In this document: one piece after another, positions 13,395 through 28,650 of the stretch
How positions within the stretch are numbered: the stretch's first letter is position 1
Layout: every line of letters begins with the position of its first letter
Assembly (NCBI GenBank): GCA_030762935.1
Contig: CM060883.1
Span: 94,175,501 to 94,239,500, forward strand
Direction: 5' to 3'
Source: Hymenopus coronatus
Lineage: Eukaryota > Arthropoda > Insecta > Mantodea > Hymenopodidae
DNA: 64,000 nt
The notes under the pieces: model-generated
The model's input: the letters and a program-made list of their open reading frames with translations, nothing else
What the model was told of the DNA's origin: nothing
Databases searched by the model: none
Made by a program: the position numbers and the translations under genes

Positions 13395-16300
13395 TAAATA
13401 AGAATAATATGTAAGTGGTCATGAAACTGACACTGTGGTTAAGAATTATATGTAAGTTGTCATGAAACTGCCACTGTGCATAAGAATTATATCTAAGTGG
13501 TCATGAAACTGCCATTGTGCATAAGAATTATATCTAAGAGGTTATGAAATTGACACTGTGCATAAGAATTATATCTAAACGGTCATGGAAGACTGCCACT
13601 GTGGATAAGATTTATATCTAAGTGGTCATGGAACAGCCACTGTGGATAAGAATTATATCTAAGTGGTCTTGAAACTGCACTGTGGATAAGAATTATGTCT
13701 AAGTGGTCATGAAACTGACACTGTGCACAAGAATTATATGTAAGTGGTCATGGAACTGACACTGTGGATAAGAATTATATCTAAGTGGTAATGAAACTGC
13801 ACTGTGGACAAGAATTATGTCTAAGTGGTCAGGAAACTGACACAGTGCATAAGAATTATATGTAAGTGGTCATGGAACTGGCACTGTGGATAAGAACTAT
13901 ATGTAAGTGGTCATGGAACTGACACTGTGACAAAGAATTATATCTAAGTGGTCATGGAGGACTGACACTGTGCATAAGAATTATATGTAAGTGGTCATGA
14001 AACTGACACTGTACATGAGAATTATATGTAACTGGTCATGAAACTGACACTGTGCATAAGAATTATATGTAAGTGAACATGGAACTGACACTGTGGATAA
14101 GAATTATATGTAAGTGGTCATGGAACAAACACTGTAGATAAGAATTATATGTAAGTGGTCATGGAACTGACACTGTGACAAAGAATTATATCTAAGTGGT
14201 CATGATGGACTGACACTGTGCATAAGAATTATATCTAAGTGGTGATGGAAGTATGACACTGTGGAAAAGAATTATATCTAAGTGGTCATAGAAGACTTAC
14301 ATTGTACATAAGAATTATCTCTAAGTGGTCATGAAACTGCCACTGTGGATAAGAATTATATCTAAGTGGTCATGCAACTGCCACTGTGGATAATTATTAT
14401 ATCTAAGAGGTCATGGGACTGCCACTGTGCATAAGTATTATATCTAAGTGGTCATGAAACTGCCACCGTGGATAAGAATTATATCTAAGTGGTCAGGAAA
14501 CTGCCCTTGTACATAAGATTTATACCCAAGTTGTTATGAAACTGACACTGTATATAAGAATTATATCTAAGTGGTCGTGAAACTGACACTGTGTATAAGA
14601 ATTATATGTAAGTGATCATGAAACTAACACTGTGCATAAGAATTATATCTAAGTGGTCATGAAACTGGCACTGTGCATAACAATTATATGTAAGTGGCCA
14701 TGAAGCTGACACTGTGCATAAGATTTATATCTAAGTGATCATGAAACTGCCACTATTCATAAGAATTATATCTAAGCGGTCATAAAACTGACACTGTGGA
14801 TAAGAATTATATCTAAGTGGTCATGGAACTGCCACTGTGGGTAAGAATTATATCCAAGGAGTCATGAAACTGACTATGTGGATAGGAATTTTATCTAAGT
14901 GGTCATGAAACTGACACTGTACATAAGAATTATATCTAAGTGGTCATGAAACTGACACTGTACGTAAGAATTATGTCTAAGTGGTCATGAAACTGACACT
15001 GTACATAAGAATTATATCTAAGTGGTTATGAACCTGACACTGTACATAAGAATTATAAATAAGTGTTCATGAAACTGACATTGTACATAAGATTTATATC
15101 TAAGTGGTCATGGAAGACAACCACTGTACATAAGAATAATATGTAAGTGGTCATGAAACTGACACTGTGGATAAGAATTATATCTAAGTGGTCATGGAAG
15201 ACTGACACTGTGCATAAGAATAATATGTACGTGGTCATGAAACTGACACTGTGGATAAGAATTATATGTAAGTGGTCATGAAACTGCCACTGTGCCTAAG
15301 AATTATATCTAAGTGGTCATGAAACTGCCATTGTGCATAAGAATTATATCTAAGAGGTTATGAAATTAACACTGTGCATAAGAGTTATATCTAAACGGTC
15401 ATGGAAGACTGCCACTGTACATAAGAATTATATGTAAGTGGTCATGAAACTGACACTGTAGATAAGAGTTATATGTAAGTGGTCATGAAACTGCCACTGT
15501 GCATAAGAATTATATCTAAGTGGTCATGGAAGACTGACCCAGTAGATAAGAATTGTATCTAAGTGGTCATGGAAGACTGACACTGTGGATGACAATTATA
15601 TCCACGTGGTCATGGCAGACTGACACTGTGGATAAGATTTATATCTAAGTGGTCATTGAACTGCCACTGTGGATAAGATTTATATCTAAGTGGTTATGGA
15701 AATGCCACTGTGGATAAGAATTATATCCAAGTGGTCATGAAACTGTTACTGTGGATAAGAATTATATCTAAGTGGTCATGAAACTGACACTGTACAAAAG
15801 AATTATATGTAAGTGGTCATGAAACTGAAAATGTACATATGAATTGTATCTAAGTGGTCATGAAACTTATACTGTACATAGGAATTATATCTAAGTGGTC
15901 ATGAAAATGACACTGTACATAAGAATTATTTCTAAGTGGTCATGAAATTGACACTGTACATAAGAATTATACGTAAGTGGTCATGAAACTGACACTGTAC
16001 ATAAGAATTGTATCAAAGTGGTCATGAAACTGACACTGTACCTATGAATTATATGTAAGATGTCATGAAACTGCCACTGTACATAAGAATTGTATCTAAG
16101 TGATCATGAAACTTACACTGTACATAAGAATTATATATAAGTGTTCATGAAACTGACACAGTACATAAGAATTATATCTAAGTGGTCATGAAACTGACAC
16201 TGTACATAAGAATTATAAATAAGTGGTCATGAAACTGCCACTGTACATAAGAATTATATCTAAGTGGTCATGAAACTGACACTGTACATAAGAATTATAT

Positions 16301-16704
16301 CTAAGTGGTCATGGAACTGCTACTGTACATAATAATTATATCTAAGTGGTCATTAAAATACCACTGTGGATAAGAATTATATCCTTGTGGTCATAGAAGA
16401 GTGCCACTGTACACAAGAATTATATCCTAGTGGTCACGGAGGACTGACACAGTGGATAAGAATTATATATAAGTGGTCATAAAACTGACACTGTGCATAA
16501 GAATTATATCTAAGTGGTCATGAAGGACTACCACTGTACATAAGAATTATATGTAAGTGGTCATGAAACTGACACTGTGGATAATAATTATATCTAAGTG
16601 GTCATGAAGGACTACCACTGTACATAAGAATTATATGTAAGTGGTCTAGAAACTGACACTGTGGATAAGAATTATATCTAAGTGGTCATGGAAGACTGAC
16701 ACTG
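13395..16704 (+). repeat. ~3.3 kb HOR, first copy
   Basis: The block opens with AAGAATAATATG and a GTGGTTAAG linker, and the same opening recurs at about 16,705, a 3,310-bp period. It includes a stretch at about 15,050-15,300 (AATTATAAATAAG, GACAACCACTG and GTGCCTAAG monomers) that recurs at about 35,700 and 58,850 and is the best landmark of the supercycle. It also includes monomers with GGATGACAATTATATCC (near 15,590) shared with 23, 24, 29, 35, 36, 41, 58 and 59 kb. Confidence 0.75.
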
Positions 16705-17930
16705 TGCATAAGAATAATATGTAAGTGGTCATGAAACTGACACTGTGGTTAAGAATTATAAGTAAGTGGTCATGAAACTGCCACTGTGCATAAGAATTAT
16801 ATCTAAGTGGTTATGAAACTGCCATTGTGCATAAGAATTATATCTAAGGAGTTATGAAATTGACACTGTGCATAAGAATTATATCTAAACGGTCATGGAA
16901 GACTGCCACTGTGGATAAGATTTATATATAAGTGGTCATGGAACAGCCACTGTGGATAAGAATTATATCTAAGTGGTGTTGAAACTGCACTGTGGATAAG
17001 AATTATGTCTAAGTGGTCATGAAACTGACACTGTGCACAAGAATTATATGTAAGTGGTCATGGAACTGACAGTGTGGATAAGAATTATATCTAAGTGGTA
17101 ATGAAACTGCACTGTGGACAAGAATTATGTCTAAGTGGTCAGGAAACTGACACAGTGCATAAGAATTATATGTAAGTGGTCATGGAACTGGCACTGTGGA
17201 TAAGAATTATATGTAAGTGGTGATGGAACTGACACTGTGACAAAGAATTATATCTAAGTGGTCATGGAGGACTGACACTGTGCATAAGAATTATATGTAA
17301 GTGGTCATGAAACTGACACTGTACATGAGAATTATATGTAACTGGTCATGAAACTGACACTGTGCATAAGAATTATATGTAAGTGGTCATGGAACTGACA
17401 CTGTGGATAAGAATTATATGTAAGTGGTCATGGAACTGACACTGTAGATAAGAATTATATGTAAGTGGTCATGATGGACTGACACTGTGCATAAGAATTA
17501 TATCTAAGTGGTCATGGAAGTATGACACTGTGGAAAAGAATTATATCTAAGTGGTCATAGAAGACTTACATTGTACATAAGAATTATCTCTAAGTGGTCA
17601 TGAAACTGCCACTGTGGATAAGAATTATATCTAAGTGGTCATGCAACTGCCACTGTGGATAATTATTATATCTAAGAGGTCATGGGACTGCCACTGTGCA
17701 TAAGAATTATATCTAAGTGGTCATGAAACTGCCACCGTGGATAAGAATTATATCTAAGTGGTCAGGAAACTGCCATTGTACATAAGATTTATATCCAAGT
17801 TGTTATGAAACTGACACTGTATATAGTAATTATATCTAAGTGGTCGTGAAACTGACACTGTGCATAAGAATTATATATAAGTGGTCGTGAAACTGACACT
17901 GTGCATAAGAATTATATCTAAGTGGTCATG
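16705..17930 (+). repeat. ~3.3 kb HOR, second partial copy
   Basis: It repeats 13,395-14,580 nearly monomer for monomer. The spacing changes from 3,310 to 3,269 bp because one monomer is missing in the 17.4 kb region. It breaks off at about 17,870, where a GTCGTGAAACTG monomer is repeated and the order switches to that of the 24.4 kb family. Confidence 0.75.
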
Positions 17931-20043
17931 AAACTGCCACTGTGGATAAGAATTATATCAAAGTGGTCATGCAACTGCCACTGTGGATAATTATTATATC
18001 TAAGTGGTCATGGGACTGCCACTGTACATAAGATTTATATCCAAATGGTCATGAAATTGACACTGTACATAAGAATTATATCTAAGTGGTCGTGAAACTG
18101 ACACTGTGCATAAGAATTATATGTAAGTGGTCATGAAACTAACACTGTGCATAAGAATTATATCTAAGTGGTCACGAACCTGCCACTGTGCTTAATAATT
18201 ATATGTAAGTGGCCATGAAACTGACACTGTGCATAAGATTTATATCTAAGTGATCATGAAACTGCCACTGTTCATAAGAATTATATCTAAGTGGTCATGA
18301 AACTGACACTGTGGATAAGAATTATATCTAAGTGGTCATGAAACTGCCACAGTACATAAGAAATATATCTAGGTGGTCATGAAAGTGACTCTGTGCATAA
18401 GAATTATATGTAAGTGGTCATGGAAGGGTGCCACGTTACACAAGAATTATATCCAAGTTGTCAAGAAGGACTGACACTGTAGATAAGAATTATATCTAAG
18501 TGGTGATGAAAATGACACTGTGCATAAGAGTTATATCTAAGTGGTCATGGAAGACTGCCACTGTACATAAAAATTATATGTAAGTGGTCATGAAACTGAC
18601 ACTGTGGATAAGAATTATATCTAATTGGTCATGGAAAACTGACACTGTGCATAAGAATTATATGTATGTGGTCATGAAACTGACAGTGTGGATAAGAATT
18701 ATAAATAAGTGGTCATGAAACTGCCCCTATGCATAAGAATTATATGTAAGCGGTCATGAAACTGACACTGTGGTAAAGAATTATATCTAAGTGGTCATGA
18801 AACTTACACTGTGGATAAGAATTATATGTGTGTGGTCAAAAAACTGGCATTGTGTATAAGCATTATATATAAGTGGTAATGAAATTGACACTGTGGATAA
18901 GCATTGTATCTAAGTGGTCATGGAAATAACACTGTACAGAAGAATTATATGTAAGTAGTTAAGGAACTGGCACTGTACATAAGAATTAAATGTAAGTGGT
19001 CATGAAACTGACACTGTGCATAAGAATTATATCTAAGTGGTCATGAAACTGACACTGTGCATAAGAATTATATCTAAGTGGTCATGAAACTGCCACTGTG
19101 CATAAGAATTATTTTTAAGTGGAAATGAAACTGACACTGTGCATAAGATTTATATCTAAGTGATCATGAAACTGCCACTGTTCATAAGAATTATATCTAA
19201 GTAGTCATGAATCTGACACTGTACGTAAGAATTATGTCTAAGTGGTCATGAAACTGCCACTGTGCATAAGAATTATATCCAAGTAGTAATGAAACTGAAA
19301 CTGTGGATAGGAATTTTATCTAAGTGGCCATGAAACTGTAACTGTGGATAAGAATTATATCTAAGTGGTCATGAAACGGATACTGTACATAAAATTATAT
19401 CTAAGTGGTCATGAAACTAACACTGTACATAAGAATTATATCTAAGTGATCGTGAAACTGACACTGTACATAAGAATTATATCTAAGTGGTCATGAAACT
19501 GACACTGTACATAAGAATTATATGTATGTGGTCATGGAACTGACACTGCGGTTAAGAATTATATCTAAAGGTCATGTAGGACTGACACTACGCATAAGAA
19601 TTATATCCAAGTGGTCATGGAATACTGACACTCTGCATAAGAATTATATGTAAGTGGTCATGAAACTGACACTGTGGACAAGAATTATATATAAGTGGTC
19701 ATGGAAGACTGACACTGTGGATAAGAATTATATCCAAGTGGTCATGGAAGACTGACACTGTGGATAAAAATTATATCTAAGTGGACATGGAAGACTGACA
19801 CTGATGCTAAGAATTATATCTAATTGGTCATAGAAGACTGACACTGTACATAAGAATAATATCTAAGTGGTCATGAAACTGCCACTGTGGATAAGAACTA
19901 CATCTAAGTGGACATGGAACTGCCACTGTCAATAAGAATTATACTTAAGTGGTCATGGAACTGCCACTGTGGATAAGAATTATATCTAAGTGGTCATGGA
20001 ATTACCACTGTGGATAAGAATTATATCTAAGTGGTGATGGAAC
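17931..20043 (+). repeat. ~2 kb satellite block shared with 36.85-38.87 kb
   Basis: From about 18,020 the order is repeated at about 36,850-38,870 with a spacing of 18,827-18,828 bp, so there is almost no net length change over 2 kb. Its left part also recurs at about 24,400 and 29,400 (spacing 6,465 bp to the first). Landmarks are the GTCACGAACCTG monomer at 18,171, the CCCCTATGCATAAG monomer near 18,725, and the short monomer with AAAGGTCATGTAGGAC at about 19,568. The match to 38.9 kb ends near 20,043. Confidence 0.8.
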
Positions 20044-21640
20044 TGCACCTTTGCATAAGAATTATATCTAAGGTGTAATGGAATTGCCACTGTGCATAAC
20101 AATTATATCTAAGTGGTCGTATAACTGCCAAAGTGGATAAACATTATATCTAAGTGGTTTTGGTAAACTGACACTGTGCATAAGAATTATGTCTAAGTGG
20201 TCATGGAAGTATGACACTGTGGATAACAATTATATCTAAGTGGTCATAGAAGACTGACACTGTACATAAGACTTATATCTAACTGGTAATGAAACTGACA
20301 CTGTGCATAAGAATTACATCTAAGTGGTCATTAAACTGCCACTGTGCATAAGAATTATATGTAATTGGACATGAAACTGACACTGTGCATAAGAATTATA
20401 TCTAAATGGTCATGAAACTGCCACTATGCATATGATATATATCTACGTGTTCATGAAACTGACACTGTACATAAGAATTATATCTAAGTGGTCATGAAAC
20501 TGACACTGTACATAAGCATTATAAGTATGTGGTCATAGAACTGACACTGTGGTTAAGAATTATATCTAAAGGTCATGTAGGACTGACACTATGCATAAGA
20601 ATTATATCCAAGTGGTCATGGAATACTGACACTGTGCATAAGAATTATATGTAAGTAATCATGAAACTGAAATTTTGGATAAGAATTATATATAAGTGGT
20701 CATGGAAGACTGACACTGTGGGTAAAAATTATATCCATTTGGTCATGGAAGACTGACACTGTGGATAAAAATTATATCTAAGTGGTCTTGGGAGACTCAC
20801 ACTGTGGCTAAGAATTATATCTAAGTGGTCATAGAAGACTGACACTGTACATAAGAATTATATCTAAGTGGTCGTGAAACTGCCACTGTGGATAAGAACT
20901 ACATCTAAGTGGTCATGGAACTGCCACTGTCAATAAGAATTATATTTAAGTGGTCATGGAACTGCAACTGTACATAAGAATTATATCTAAGTGGTCATGA
21001 AACTGCCAATGTGGATTAGAATTATATCTAAGTGGTCATGAAACTGCCACTGTGGATAAGAATTTTATCTAAGTGGTCATGAAACTGCTACTGTGGATAA
21101 GAATTTAATCCAAGTGGTCATGAAAGTGTAACTGTGGTTAAGAATTATATCTAAGTGGTCATGAAATTGACACTGTACATAAGAATTATATCTTAGTGGT
21201 CATGAAACTGACAAGGTACATAAGAATTATATGTAAGTGGTCATGAACGTGACACTGTACATAAGAGTTATATCTAAGTGGTCATGAAACTGACACTGTA
21301 CATAAGAATTATGTCTAAGTGGTTATGAACCTGACACTGTACATAAGAATTATAAATAAGTGGTCATGAAACTGCCACTGTGGATAAGAACTACATCTAA
21401 GTGGACATGGAACTGACACTGTCAATAAGAATTATACTTAAGCGGTCATGGAACTGCCACTGTGGATAAGAATTATATCTAAGTGGTCATGGAATTACCA
21501 CTGTGAATAAGAATTATATCTAAGTGGTCATGGAACTGCAACTTTGCATAAGAATTATATCTAAGGTGTAATGGAACTGCCACTGTGCATTACAATTATA
21601 TCTAAGTGGTCGTGAAACTGCCAATGTGGATAAACATTAT
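20044..21640 (+). repeat. Mixed satellite block with local re-use of 19.6-20.1 kb order
   Basis: The part from 19,975 to 20,640 recurs at 43,545-44,220 with a constant spacing of 23,572 bp, and again near 60,600-61,260. Within the block, the AAAGGTCATGTAGGAC region recurs about 1,001 bp after its copy at 19,571. The GATAAGAACTACATC region near 21,380 recurs 1,493 bp after its copy at about 19,890. This shows repeated short-range duplication. Nothing other than satellite is seen. Confidence 0.7.
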
Positions 21641-23650
21641 ATCTAAGTGGTCATGAAACTAACACTGTACATAAGAATTATATCTACGTGGTCATGAAAC
21701 TTCCACTGTGGATAAGAATTATATCTAAATGGCCATGAAACTGATACTGTGCATAAGATATATATATCTAAGTTGTAAAGAAACATACACTGTACATAAG
21801 AATTATATCTAAGTGGTCATGAAACTGCCACTGTGCATAAGAATTATATATAACTGGCCATGAAAATGACACTGTGCATAAGAATTATATCTAAGTGGTT
21901 ATGAAACTTCCACTGTGCATACTAATTATATCTAAGTGGTCATGAAACTGACACTGTACATAAGAATTATATCTAAGTGGTAATGAAACTGTAACTGTGC
22001 ATAAGAATTATATCTAAGTGGTCATGAAAGTGCTACTGTGGGTAAGAATTATATCTAAGTGGTCATGGAAATGCCTCTGTAGATAAGAATTATATCCAAG
22101 TGGTCATGAAACTGTAACTGCAGATAAGAATTATACCTAAGTGGTCATTAAACTGATAAGGTACATAAGAATTATATCTAAGTGGTCATGAAACTGACAC
22201 TGTACTTCAGAATTGTATCTAAGTGGTCATGATACTGACACTATACATAAGAATTATATCTAAGTGGTCATGAAACTGACACTGTAGATAAGAATTATAA
22301 ATAAGTGGTCATGAAACTGACACTGTACATAAGAATTACATCTAAGTGGTCATGAAACTGACACTTTACATAATAGTTATATCTAAGTGGTCATTAAAAT
22401 GCCACTGTGGATAAGAATTATATCTAAGTGGTCATTAAACTGCCACTGTACATAAGAATTATATCTAAGTGGTCATGACACTGACACTATGCATAAGAAT
22501 TATAATTTAAGTGGTCATAGAAGAGTGCCACTGTACACAAGAATTATATCCAAGTGGTCATGGAGGACTGACACTGTACATAGGAATTATATATAAGTGG
22601 TCATGAAAGTGACACTGTGGATAAGAATTATATCTAAGTGGTCATGGAAGACTATCACTGTACATAGGAATTATATATAGGTGGTCATGAAAGTGACACT
22701 GTGGATAAGAATTATATCTATGTGGTCATGAAGACTGACACTGTGCATAAGAATAATATGTAAGTGGTCATGAAACTGACACTGTGAATAAGAATTATAT
22801 GTAAGTGGTCATGAAACTGCCACTGTGCATAAGAATTATATCTAAGTGGTAATGAAACTGCCACTCTGCATAAGAATTATATCTAAGAGGTTATGAAACT
22901 GACACTGTGCATAAGAATTATATCTAAACGGTCATGGTAGACTGCCTCTGTACATAAGAATTATATGTAAGTGGTCATGAAACTGACACTGTGGATAAGA
23001 ATTATATCTAAGTAGTCATGGAAGACTTACACTGTGCATAAGAATAATATGTAAGTGGTCATGAAACTGACACTGTAGATAAGATTAAATGTGAGTGGTC
23101 ATGAAACTGCCACTGTATATAGGAATTATATCTAAGTGGTCATGGAAGACTGACTCTGTAGATAAGAATTATATCTAAGTGGTCATGGAAGACTGACACT
23201 GTGGATGACAATTATATCCACGTGGTCATGGCAGACTGACACTGTGGATAAGATTTATATCTAAGTGGTCATGAAACTGAAAATGTACATAAGAATTATA
23301 TCTACGTGGTCATGAAACTGTCACTGTACATAAGAATTGTATCTAAGTGGTCATAAAACTTACACTGTACATAAGAATTATATCTAAGTGGTCATGAAAC
23401 TGACACTGTACATAAGAATTATATCTAAGTTGTCATGAACGTGATACTGTACATAAGAACTATATCTAAGTGGTCATGAAACTGCCAGTGTACATAACAA
23501 TTATATCTAAGTGGTCATTAACCTGACACTGTACATAAGAATTATGTCTAAGTGGTCATGAAACTGACACTGTGGATAAGAATTATATCTAAGTGGTCAT
23601 GGAAGACTGACACTGTGCATAAGAATAATATGTAGGTGGTCATGAAACTG
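21641..23650 (+). repeat. Satellite block related to 27.5-28.5, 32.5-33.5 and 34.5-35.7 kb
   Basis: It begins with ACTAACACTGTACATAAG and a TACGTGG monomer that also occur near 27,482, 32,482, 40,142, 46,543, 51,090 and 55,630. It contains the TA-expanded marker monomer GATATATATATC (near 21,760) and the CTGCAGATAAG monomer near 22,118. The later part (22.6-23.6 kb) resembles 34.5-35.3 and 57.7-58.5 kb, with the GGATGACAATTATATCC monomer. Confidence 0.7.
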
Positions 23651-26600
23651 ACACTGTGGATAAGAATTATATGTAAGTGGTCATGAAACTGCCACTGTGC
23701 CTAAGAATTATATCTAAGTGGTCATGAAACTGCCATTGTGCATAAGAATTATATCTAAGAGGTTATGAAATTAACACTGTGCATAAGAATTATATCTAAA
23801 CGGTGATGGAAGACTGCCACTGTACATAAGAATTATATGTAAGTGGTCATGAAACTGACACTGTAGATTAGAGTTATATGTAAGTGGTCATGAAACTGCC
23901 ACTGTGCATAAGAATTATATCTAAGTGGTCATGGAAGACTGACCCAGTAGATAAGAATTGTATCTAAGTGGTCATGGAAGACTGACACTGTGGATGACAA
24001 TTATATCCACGTGGTCATGGCAGACTGACACTATGGATAAGATTTATATCTAAGTGGTCATGGAACTGCCACTGTGGATAAGAATTATATCTAAGTGGTC
24101 ATGGAACTGCCACTGTGGATAAGAATTATATCTAAGTGGTCATGAAACTGACACTGAGCATAAGAATTATATGTAAGTGGTCATGGAACTGACACTGTGG
24201 ATAAGTTTTATATGTAAGTGGTCATGGAATTGACACTGTGCATTATTATTATATCTAAGTGGTCATGGAGAACTGACCCTGTGCATAAGAATTATATGCT
24301 AGTGGTAATGGAAGTATGACACTGTGGAAAAGAATTATATCTAAGTTTTAATAGAAGACTCACACTGTAATAAGAATTATCTCTAAGTGGTCATGAAACT
24401 GCCACTGTGGATAAGAATTATATCAAAGTGGTCATGCAACTGCCACTGTGGATAATTATTATATCTAAGTGGTCATGGGACTGCCACTGTACATAAGATT
24501 TATATCCAAATGGTCATGAAATTGACACTGTACATAAGAATTATATCTAAGTGGTCGTGAAACTGACACTGTGCATAAGAATTATATGTAAGTGGTCATG
24601 AAACTAACACTGTGCATAAGAATTATATCTAAGTGGTCACGAACCTGCCACTGTGCTTAATAATAATATGTAAGTGGCCATGAAACTGACACTGTGCATA
24701 AGATTTATATCTAAGTGATCATGAAACTGCCACTGTTCATAAGAATTATATCTAAGTGGTCATGAAACTGACACTGTGGATAAGAATTATATCTAAGTGG
24801 TCATGGAACTGCCACTGTACATAAGAAATATATCTAGGTGGTCATGAAAGTGACTCTGTGCATAAGAATTATATGTAAGTGGTCATGGAAGGGTGCCACG
24901 TTACACAAGAATTATATCCAAGTTGTCAAGAAGGACTGACACTGTGGATAAGAATTATATCTAAGTGGTCATGAAAATGACACTGTGCATAAGAGTTATA
25001 TCTAAGTGGTCATGGAAGACTGCCACTGTACATAAAAATTATATGTAAGTGGTCATGAAACTGACACTGTGGATAAGAATTATATCTAATTGGTCATGGA
25101 AAACTGACACTGTGCATAAGAATTATATGTATGTGGTCATGAAACTGACAGTGTGGATAAGAATTATAAATAAGTGGTCATGAAACTGCCCCTATGCATA
25201 AGAATTATATGTAAGCGGTCATGAAACTGACACTGTGGTAAAGAATTATATCTAAGTGGTCATGAAACTTACACTGTGGATAAGAATTATCTGCGTGTGG
25301 TCAAAAAACTGGCATTGTGTATAAGCATTATATATAAGTGGTAATGTAACTGACACTGTGGATAAGCATTGTATCTAAGTGGTCATGGAACTAACACTGT
25401 ACAGAAGAATTATATGTAAGTAGTCAAGGAACTGGCACTGTACATAAGAATTAAATGTAAGTGGTCATGAAACTGACACTGTGCATAAGAATTATATCTA
25501 AGTGGTCATGAAACTGCCACTGTGCATAAGAATTATATCCAAGTAGTAACGAAACTGACACTGTGGATAGGAATTTTATCTAAGTGGCCATGAAACTGTA
25601 ACTGTGGATAAGAATTATATCTAAGTGGTCCTGAAATTGATACTGTACATAAAATTATATCTAAGTGGTCATGAACCTAACACTGTACATAAGAATTATA
25701 TCTAAGTGGTCATGAAACTGCCACCGTGGATAAGAATTATATCTAAGTGGTCAGGAAACTGCCATTGTACATAAGATTTATATCCAAGTTGTTATGAAAC
25801 TGACACTGTATATAGTAATTATATCTAAGTGGTCGTGAAACTGAGACTGTGTATAAGAATTATATGTAAGTGGTCATGAAACTAACACTGTGCATAAGAA
25901 TTATATCTAAGTGGTCATGAAACTGCCACTGTGCATAACAATTATATGTAAGTGGCCATGAAGCTGACACTGTGCATAAGATTTATATCTAAATGATCAT
26001 GAAACTGCCACTATTCATAAGAATTATATCTAAGCGGTCATAAAACTGACACTGTGGATAAGAATTATATCTAAGTGGTCATGGAACTGCCACTGTGGAT
26101 AAGAATAATATCCAAGGAGTCATGAAACTGACTATGTGGATAGGAATTTTATCTAAGTGGTCATGAAACTGACACTGTACATAAGAATTATATCTAAGTG
26201 GTCATGAAACTGACACTGTACATAAGAATTATATCTAAGTGGTCTTGAAACTTACACTGTATATAAGAATTATATCTAAGTGGTCATGAAACTGACACTG
26301 TGGATAAGAATTATATATAAGTGGTCTTGAAACTGCCACTGTACATAAGAAATATATCTAGGTGGTCATGAAAGTGACTATGTGTATAAGAATTATATCC
26401 TAGTGGTCATGGAAGGGTGCCACTTTACACAAAAATTATATCCAATTTGTCATGGAGGACTGACACTGTGGATAAGAATTATATCTAAGTGGTAATGAAA
26501 CTGATACTGTGCATAAGAATTATATCTAAGTGGTCATGGTAGACTGTCACTGTACATAAAAATTATATGTAAGTGGTCATGAAACTGACACTGTGGATAA

Positions 26601-28650
26601 GAATTATATCTAATTCGTCATGGAAAACTGACACTGTGCATAAGAATTATATGTAAAAGTTCATGAAACTGACACTGTGGATAAGAATTATAAACAAGTG
26701 GTCATGAAACTGCCTCTGTGCATAACAATTATATGTAAGTGGTCATGATACTGACACTGTGGTAAAGAATTATATCTAAGTGGTCTAGAAACTGACACTG
26801 TGGATAAGAATTATATGTGTGTGGTCAAAAAACTTACATTGTGTATAAGCATTATATGTAAGTGCTAATGATACTGACACTGTGGATAAGCATAGTATCT
26901 AAGTGGTCATGGAACTAACACTGTGGATAAGAATTATATCTAAGTGGTCATGGAAATGGCACTGTACATAAGAATAATATGTAAGTGGTCATGAAACTGA
27001 TACTGTGCATAAGAATTATATCTAAGTGGTCAAGAAACAGACACTGTGCATAAGAATTATATATAAGTGGTAATGAAACTGCCATTGTGCATAAGAATTA
27101 TATGTAAATGGCCATGAAACTGACACTGTGCATATGATTTATATCTAAGTGATCATGAAACTGCTACTGTTCATAAGAATTATATGTAAGTGGTCATGAA
27201 ACTGACACTGTACGTAAGAATTATGTCTAAGTGGTCATGAAACTGCCACTGTTCATAAGAGTTATACCTATGTGGTCATGAAATTGCCACTGCGGAAAAG
27301 AATTGTATCTAAGTGGTCATGGAACTGCCACTGTGGATAAGAATTATATCCAAATAGTCATGAAACTGACACTGTGGATAGGAATTTTATCTAAGTGGTC
27401 ATGAAACTGTAACTGTGGATAAGAATTATATCTAAGTGGTCGTGAAAAAGCCAATGTGGATAAACAATGTATCTAAGTGGTCATGAAACTAACACTGTAC
27501 ATAAGAATTATATCTACGTGGTCATGAAACTGCCACTGTGGATAAAAATTATATCTAAATGGTCATGAAACTGATACTGTGCATAAGATATATATATCTA
27601 AGTTGTAAAGAAACATACACTGTACATAAGAATTATATCTAAGTGGTCATGAAACTGCCACTGTACATAAGAATTATATATAACTGGCCATGAAACTGAC
27701 ACTGCGCATAAGAATTATATCTAAGTGGTTATGAAACTTCCACTGTGCATACGAATTATATCTAAGTGGTCATGAAACTGACACTGTACATAAGAATTAT
27801 ATCTAAGTGGTGATGAGACTGCCACTGTGCATAAGAATTATATCTAAGTGGTCATGAAACTGCCACTGTGGGTAAGAATTATATCTAAGTGGTCATGGAA
27901 ATGCCTCTGTAGATAAGAATTATATCCAAGTGGTCATGAAACTGTAACTGCAGATAAGAATTATATCTAAGTGGTCATGAAACTGATAAGGTACATAAGA
28001 ATTATATCTAAGTGGTCATGAAACTGACACTGTATTTAAGAATTGTATCTAAGTGATCATGATACTGACACTGTACATAAGAATTATATCTAAGTGGTCA
28101 TGAAACTGACACTGTAGATAAGAATTATAAATAAGTGGTCATGAAACTGACACTGTACATAAGAATTACATCTAAGTGGTCATGAAACTGACACTGTACA
28201 TAAGAATTATATCTAAGTGGTCATTAAACTGAAACAGTACATAAGAATTATATCTAAGTGGTCATGGAACTGCCACTGTACATAATAGTTATATCTAAGT
28301 GGTCATTAAAATGCCACTGTGGATAAGAATTATATCTAAGTGGTCATGAAACTGACACTATGCATAAGAATTATAATTTAAGTGGTCATAGAAGAGTGCC
28401 ACTGTACACAAGAATTATATCCAAGTGGTCATGAAGAACTGACACTGTGGATAACAATTATATGTAAGTGGTCATCAAACTGACACTGTGCATAAGAACT
28501 ATATCTAAGTGGTCATGGAAGACTATCACTGTACATAGGAATTATATATATGTGGTCATGAAACTGACACTGTGGATAAGAATTATATCTAAGTGGTCAT
28601 GGAAGACTGACACTGTGCATTTGAATAATATGTAAGTGGTCATGAAACTG
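23651..28650 (+). repeat. 5.0-kb HOR, first tandem copy
   Basis: Every landmark checked in this block recurs exactly 5,000 bp downstream: GTGCCTAAG monomer end (23,701 and 28,701), CATTATTATTATATC (24,241 and 29,241), and the GGAAGACTATCACTG approach (28,501 and 33,501). There is therefore no net insertion or deletion over the unit. Only scattered substitutions were seen, for example AACTGACCCTG versus AACTGACACTG near 24,273, and a GTGAAAAAGCC monomer near 27,443 where the second copy has GTGAAACTGCC. The unit holds about 120 monomers, several 43 bp long. Confidence 0.9.

Noticed and set aside
15053..15238. 61-codon minus-strand open frame repeated at 35,699-35,884 and 58,850-59,035
   Set aside because: Its preservation reflects long-range duplication of a satellite block. 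The translation is again the monomer in three frames, and a monomer of 41 or 43 bp is not a multiple of three. It was used as a landmark, not as a gene.
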